A stretch of 64,000 nt of DNA, from the NCBI GenBank assembly GCA_022843465.1, contig JALHNO010000017.1:1-64000 (forward strand). The letters run 5' to 3'. Below, piece after piece: positions 61,337 to 64,000 of this stretch. The notes under the pieces were generated by a model that saw nothing but the letters and a program-made list of their open reading frames with translations, made no database searches and was not told where the DNA came from. Within the stretch, counting starts at the first letter, position 1. Every line of letters starts with the position of its first letter. Made by a program: the position numbers and the translations under genes. The DNA is from Pseudomonadota bacterium (GTDB taxonomy: Bacteria > Pseudomonadota > Gammaproteobacteria > Xanthomonadales > Ahniellaceae).

Positions 61337-63888
61337 GGCAGGCTTCCGCTGGATTGTGTTGGCACTGGCTCGGCCAGGGTCTGAAAGCGCGCGAGCGCGG
61401 CACGAAGATAGTCGAGGGTTTCGCTGCGTTCGCGGGTGTCGTTGTAATCATCGCGCGCCTCGGCAGCCGCCAGCACGCGTTGCATCCATCCAACAAAATA
61501 GCGCGCATCGGCGCGCACGGTTGCCGGTTCCACGTCGCCGCCCAGCCAAACCGGATTGGTCGATGCATAGGGATAGAGATCGAGCACCAGCGGATCGGCG
61601 CCGGCATTCCAGGCACGCAGCAACAGCCAGCCACCGGATTTCAGCTTGAGGCTCCCCTTCGCGTCCAGACTGCGCCGATCACCGCGCAATCTGAAGCTGC
61701 GGACCACCTGTCCGTTGTGCACGAGCTCCAGATGCTCGATGGCCACCGGAGAACGCAGGGCCAACTGGAATTGCACGGTGGTCGGCGCCCGCGCAATCAA
61801 CTGCCCGGGCGCCACTCCATCCACCAGCAGACCCAGCAGCGGACCATTGCTGACGAATCCGCGCCCGGCTTTCAACGCGGCACGGGTGATGACCGCATCG
61901 CTGTCACCACCGGTATCCAGAAACACCCGGTTGAGCCCGACCGGACCGCGCAGCGAGGCATAGTTGGCCATCGCATCGGTGCCTGCTCCCGCGCTGATCC
62001 GCAAACCGAGATTCAACAGGCGATACCAGGCTGCCGCGGTGGCGCGATGATCGGAGAAACCCACCACCTCGAGATAATCGACCTTGCCGTGTATGGCGTC
62101 TGCAGGCAGCTGATGACTGAGACTGGTTTCCTTCGCGGGCTCGATCATCCAGTCAAAGGGATGGACGTAACCGACCAGACCACCCTGGGCGTGGGCCAGA
62201 TCGGCAATCACGCCGTTGTGCGGGTAGGGACTGCTCAGTGCCGTGTGCCGGTAGGCGGCAAAGTCAGGCGTCAGCAGATGATCACCCAGGTGCAGCAGAC
62301 CCAGATGCCCCCAGAAACTGGTGTGGTATTCCTGTGCCTGCAGCACGCTGACCGACGAACCCGCCAGCGGTTCGGCATCCGGACGGAAGTGCGCAATGTC
62401 GGGAATGCGTTCCTCCTTGTTCACGATCAGATTGTGCACCTGGTCGAGGTCCTCGGCGCGCGCCTGCAACGCCAGCCGTTCCGGCGTATTGCGGTAGTGA
62501 CCCCCGTAGTTCATATGCACGTGCAGATCGGCGCTGATGAAGTCGCCGTATTGCCTGGGCAGGCGCATCGCCTTCAACTGCGCCGCGACATGCAGGGTTT
62601 CGCCGGCGCGTGCATTGAACGAGCGCTGCCAGGGCGCATGCTCGAAGCCGTGCTGAATCCGAATTCGGGTTGCTCCAACCGGGACATCGAGGCGGCACGG
62701 CGAAACACAATGAAAGTACTGGGTCTCGATGGCCTGGCGGGCCCGGTCGAAGCCGTCATCGCCATGCAACCAGGCGTCATCCGGCGCATGCGCACGACCA
62801 TCCTCAGCAAGCACCGATACCCGTGCCGGCACGCGCTGGCCCTCGGCATTGCGGACATCGATGATCAGGGGCACGTGCGGTCGCAGCGTTTGGCGCTGCG
62901 ACGCAGTGATCGTGCGCGTGGCGCCGCCGACGACCTGCAGCACCCGCAGTGCGGTATTGCCATCGCGGTTGTCGATATAGCCGATCTTGCGGGCGTCAGG
63001 CGACCAGCGCGCCTGGCGACGATCGAAATCACCAAAGGTCAGCGGCAGCGGTGCGGCACCGTCAGCTGTCGTCAGCCAGAGTTGATGGCTCGGGCCACCG
63101 CGGTAACTGCTGTACATCAGGCGACGACCGTCAGGCGCCAGTTCGGGACGTGCCGCCCAGCTGGTTTCTTCACTGAGCACTTTGCGGCGCTCGCTCGGGT
63201 TCAGCACGTTCACCGCCCAGAGATCACCACTGCCCCAGACCACCTCGGCATTGCCGACGTAGTAGAGGGTCTTGCCATCGGGCGACCACGACGGATTGAT
63301 CGCATGATCGATCGCCGAGTAGTAATAGCGCTCGATGTTGCTGCGACGCTCGCCCAGCAGACGACGGGGCTGTTGCAGACCCTGCGCACCGAGCTCGGCG
63401 ATATAGAGATTGAAGTGCCCGCCGTCCTGCGTCGACACCCACACCAGTTGCCTGCCATCCGGCGAAATCCGTGGCTCGACATTGACCGCACCTGCCGAGG
63501 TCAACGGCTGCTCGACAGCATCAGTCAGACTGCGCCGCCAAAGCTCCATGGAACGCCCGTCGTAACGCACAAAAACAACGAAGCTGCCATCGGGCGCGAC
63601 ATCCGGCTGAAAATCGTAGGCCGCATGCGCGTGCGTCAGTTCAACCGCCAGCGGCGCGTCGATCTGCTGCCACCATAGCGATCCGGCCATGCTGTAGATG
63701 AGCGTATCGCCATCCGGCATGAAGCTCAGCGCGGACGGCCCGGTGGTCAACTGGGGAAGGTAGAGCTCGCGCCAGTAGTAGCTGTGCGGCAGATCGACCT
63801 GGGCCAGCACCGGCGCCCGTTCGGCCTGCACGGCAAGGCTCATCAGCAGGCTCGCTGCGGCGTAGACGATGCATCGGCGCAAACACAT
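61333..63888 (-). CDS. Exported CehA/McbA-like metallohydrolase with TolB-type propeller
   Basis: An 851-residue protein with a signal peptide (MCLRRCIVYAAASLLMSLAV). The first 330 residues hold propeller repeats (RISPDGRQLVWV, SWSPDGKTLYYV). The PHP-like hydrolase domain starts about 450 with SADLHVHMNYGGHYRN and continues with GYVHPFDW and VVGFSDHRATA, which supply metal-binding His and Asp. CehA/McbA relatives hydrolyse carbamate or phosphoester bonds, but most members of this architecture are uncharacterised. It is translationally coupled to the S9 peptidase gene and starts 4 bases after the aminotransferase gene. Confidence 0.85.
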   Translation of the reverse strand: MCLRRCIVYAAASLLMSLAVQAERAPVLAQVDLPHSYYWRELYLPQLTTGPSALSFMPDGDTLIYSMAGSLWWQQIDAPLAVELTHAHAAYDFQPDVAPDGSFVVFVRYDGRSMELWRRSLTDAVEQPLTSAGAVNVEPRISPDGRQLVWVSTQDGGHFNLYIAELGAQGLQQPRRLLGERRSNIERYYYSAIDHAINPSWSPDGKTLYYVGNAEVVWGSGDLWAVNVLNPSERRKVLSEETSWAARPELAPDGRRLMYSSYRGGPSHQLWLTTADGAAPLPLTFGDFDRRQARWSPDARKIGYIDNRDGNTALRVLQVVGGATRTITASQRQTLRPHVPLIIDVRNAEGQRVPARVSVLAEDGRAHAPDDAWLHGDDGFDRARQAIETQYFHCVSPCRLDVPVGATRIRIQHGFEHAPWQRSFNARAGETLHVAAQLKAMRLPRQYGDFISADLHVHMNYGGHYRNTPERLALQARAEDLDQVHNLIVNKEERIPDIAHFRPDAEPLAGSSVSVLQAQEYHTSFWGHLGLLHLGDHLLTPDFAAYRHTALSSPYPHNGVIADLAHAQGGLVGYVHPFDWMIEPAKETSLSHQLPADAIHGKVDYLEVVGFSDHRATAAAWYRLLNLGLRISAGAGTDAMANYASLRGPVGLNRVFLDTGGDSDAVITRAALKAGRGFVSNGPLLGLLVDGVAPGQLIARAPTTVQFQLALRSPVAIEHLELVHNGQVVRSFRLRGDRRSLDAKGSLKLKSGGWLLLRAWNAGADPLVLDLYPYASTNPVWLGGDVEPATVRADARYFVGWMQRVLAAAEARDDYNDTRERSETLDYLRAALARFQTLAEPVPTQSSGSLP

Positions 63889-63892
63889 TCGG

Positions 63893-64000
63893 TCAGCCCC
63901 TCAGACGCAGCGCAGCGTCGAGACTGGCGCGCAGCATCGCGAGGGCTTCATCGACTTCGGCCGCCGTGGTCGTCAATGGCGGCATGAAACGCACCGTGCT
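63893..64000 (-). CDS. Class III aminotransferase, C-terminal end (partial)
   Basis: The last 35 codons of a minus-strand gene entering from the right edge: STVRFMPPLTTTAAEVDEAL then AMLRASLDAALRLRG and a TGA stop. The RFMPPLT.. block followed by a helix is the usual end of PLP-dependent class III aminotransferases (ornithine, GABA, diaminobutyrate types). Substrate cannot be told. It ends 4 bases before the CehA-like gene and is probably in the same operon. Confidence 0.75.
   Translation of the reverse strand, partial: STVRFMPPLTTTAAEVDEALAMLRASLDAALRLRG

Overview
The window is GC-rich DNA from a gammaproteobacterium, most likely a member of the Lysobacterales (Xanthomonadales). Evidence for this is the dense high-GC coding with many 1-4 bp gene overlaps, an E. 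coli-like IscA, an E. coli-length AsnS, the rpsF-rpsR-rplI order, a GacA/UvrY-type regulator and GTAG-type repetitive palindromes. Genus cannot be fixed from the sequence alone.

Region 1 (1-33.2 kb) is dominated by one leftward operon: a small secreted protein, a 6,414-residue surface protein (HExxH domain, alpha/alpha toroid, CARDB, Ig, fibronectin III, F5/8C and propeller-like modules, C-terminal membrane anchor), a 3,621-residue exported Rhs protein, and a 180-residue immunity protein. The Rhs start overlaps the stop of the giant gene (ATGA). Its C-terminus is an Ntox15/Tde1-like nuclease domain and the next gene is a Tdi1/DUF1851-like protein, so this reads as a polymorphic toxin-immunity pair carried by a surface Rhs system without type VI parts in view. 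A DDE transposase and a second, truncated Rhs core fragment lie at the left edge. A hexanucleotide tract and an inverted pair of GTAG palindromes lie upstream.

Region 2 (33.2-38.5 kb) is housekeeping: rpsF-rpsR-rplI with a clear terminator, iscA, asnS, a small acidic protein, a PaiB-like flavoprotein and an atypical SDR.

Region 3 (38.5-51.1 kb) is exopolysaccharide related: ugd, uxs and galE make UDP-glucuronate, UDP-xylose and UDP-galactose. A Wza-type lipoprotein, a Wzc-type tyrosine autokinase, a DnaJ-domain membrane protein and a TPR protein follow in a tightly overlapping run. A secreted protein with two lamin-tail-like domains and a nucleotidyltransferase-fold protein flank it.

Region 4 (51.1-54.8 kb) is a repeat-rich accessory zone next to tRNA-Ser(UGA): vapBC, a 46-bp minisatellite, a 790-bp tandem duplication (each copy holding REP-flanked, internally deleted remains of an IS200-like/RAYT transposase), copies of the tRNA terminator, and three tandem 5'-half copies of tRNA-Ser in which foreign DNA interrupts the anticodon loop exactly after the anticodon.

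Region 5 (55-64 kb) holds a GacA-like regulator, a Rieske oxygenase coupled to an exported amidohydrolase, a P1 (DmpA-like) aminopeptidase, an S9 peptidase coupled to a CehA/McbA-like metallohydrolase, and the end of a class III aminotransferase. Very long ORFs antisense to the Rhs and giant genes are codon-bias shadows and were left out.
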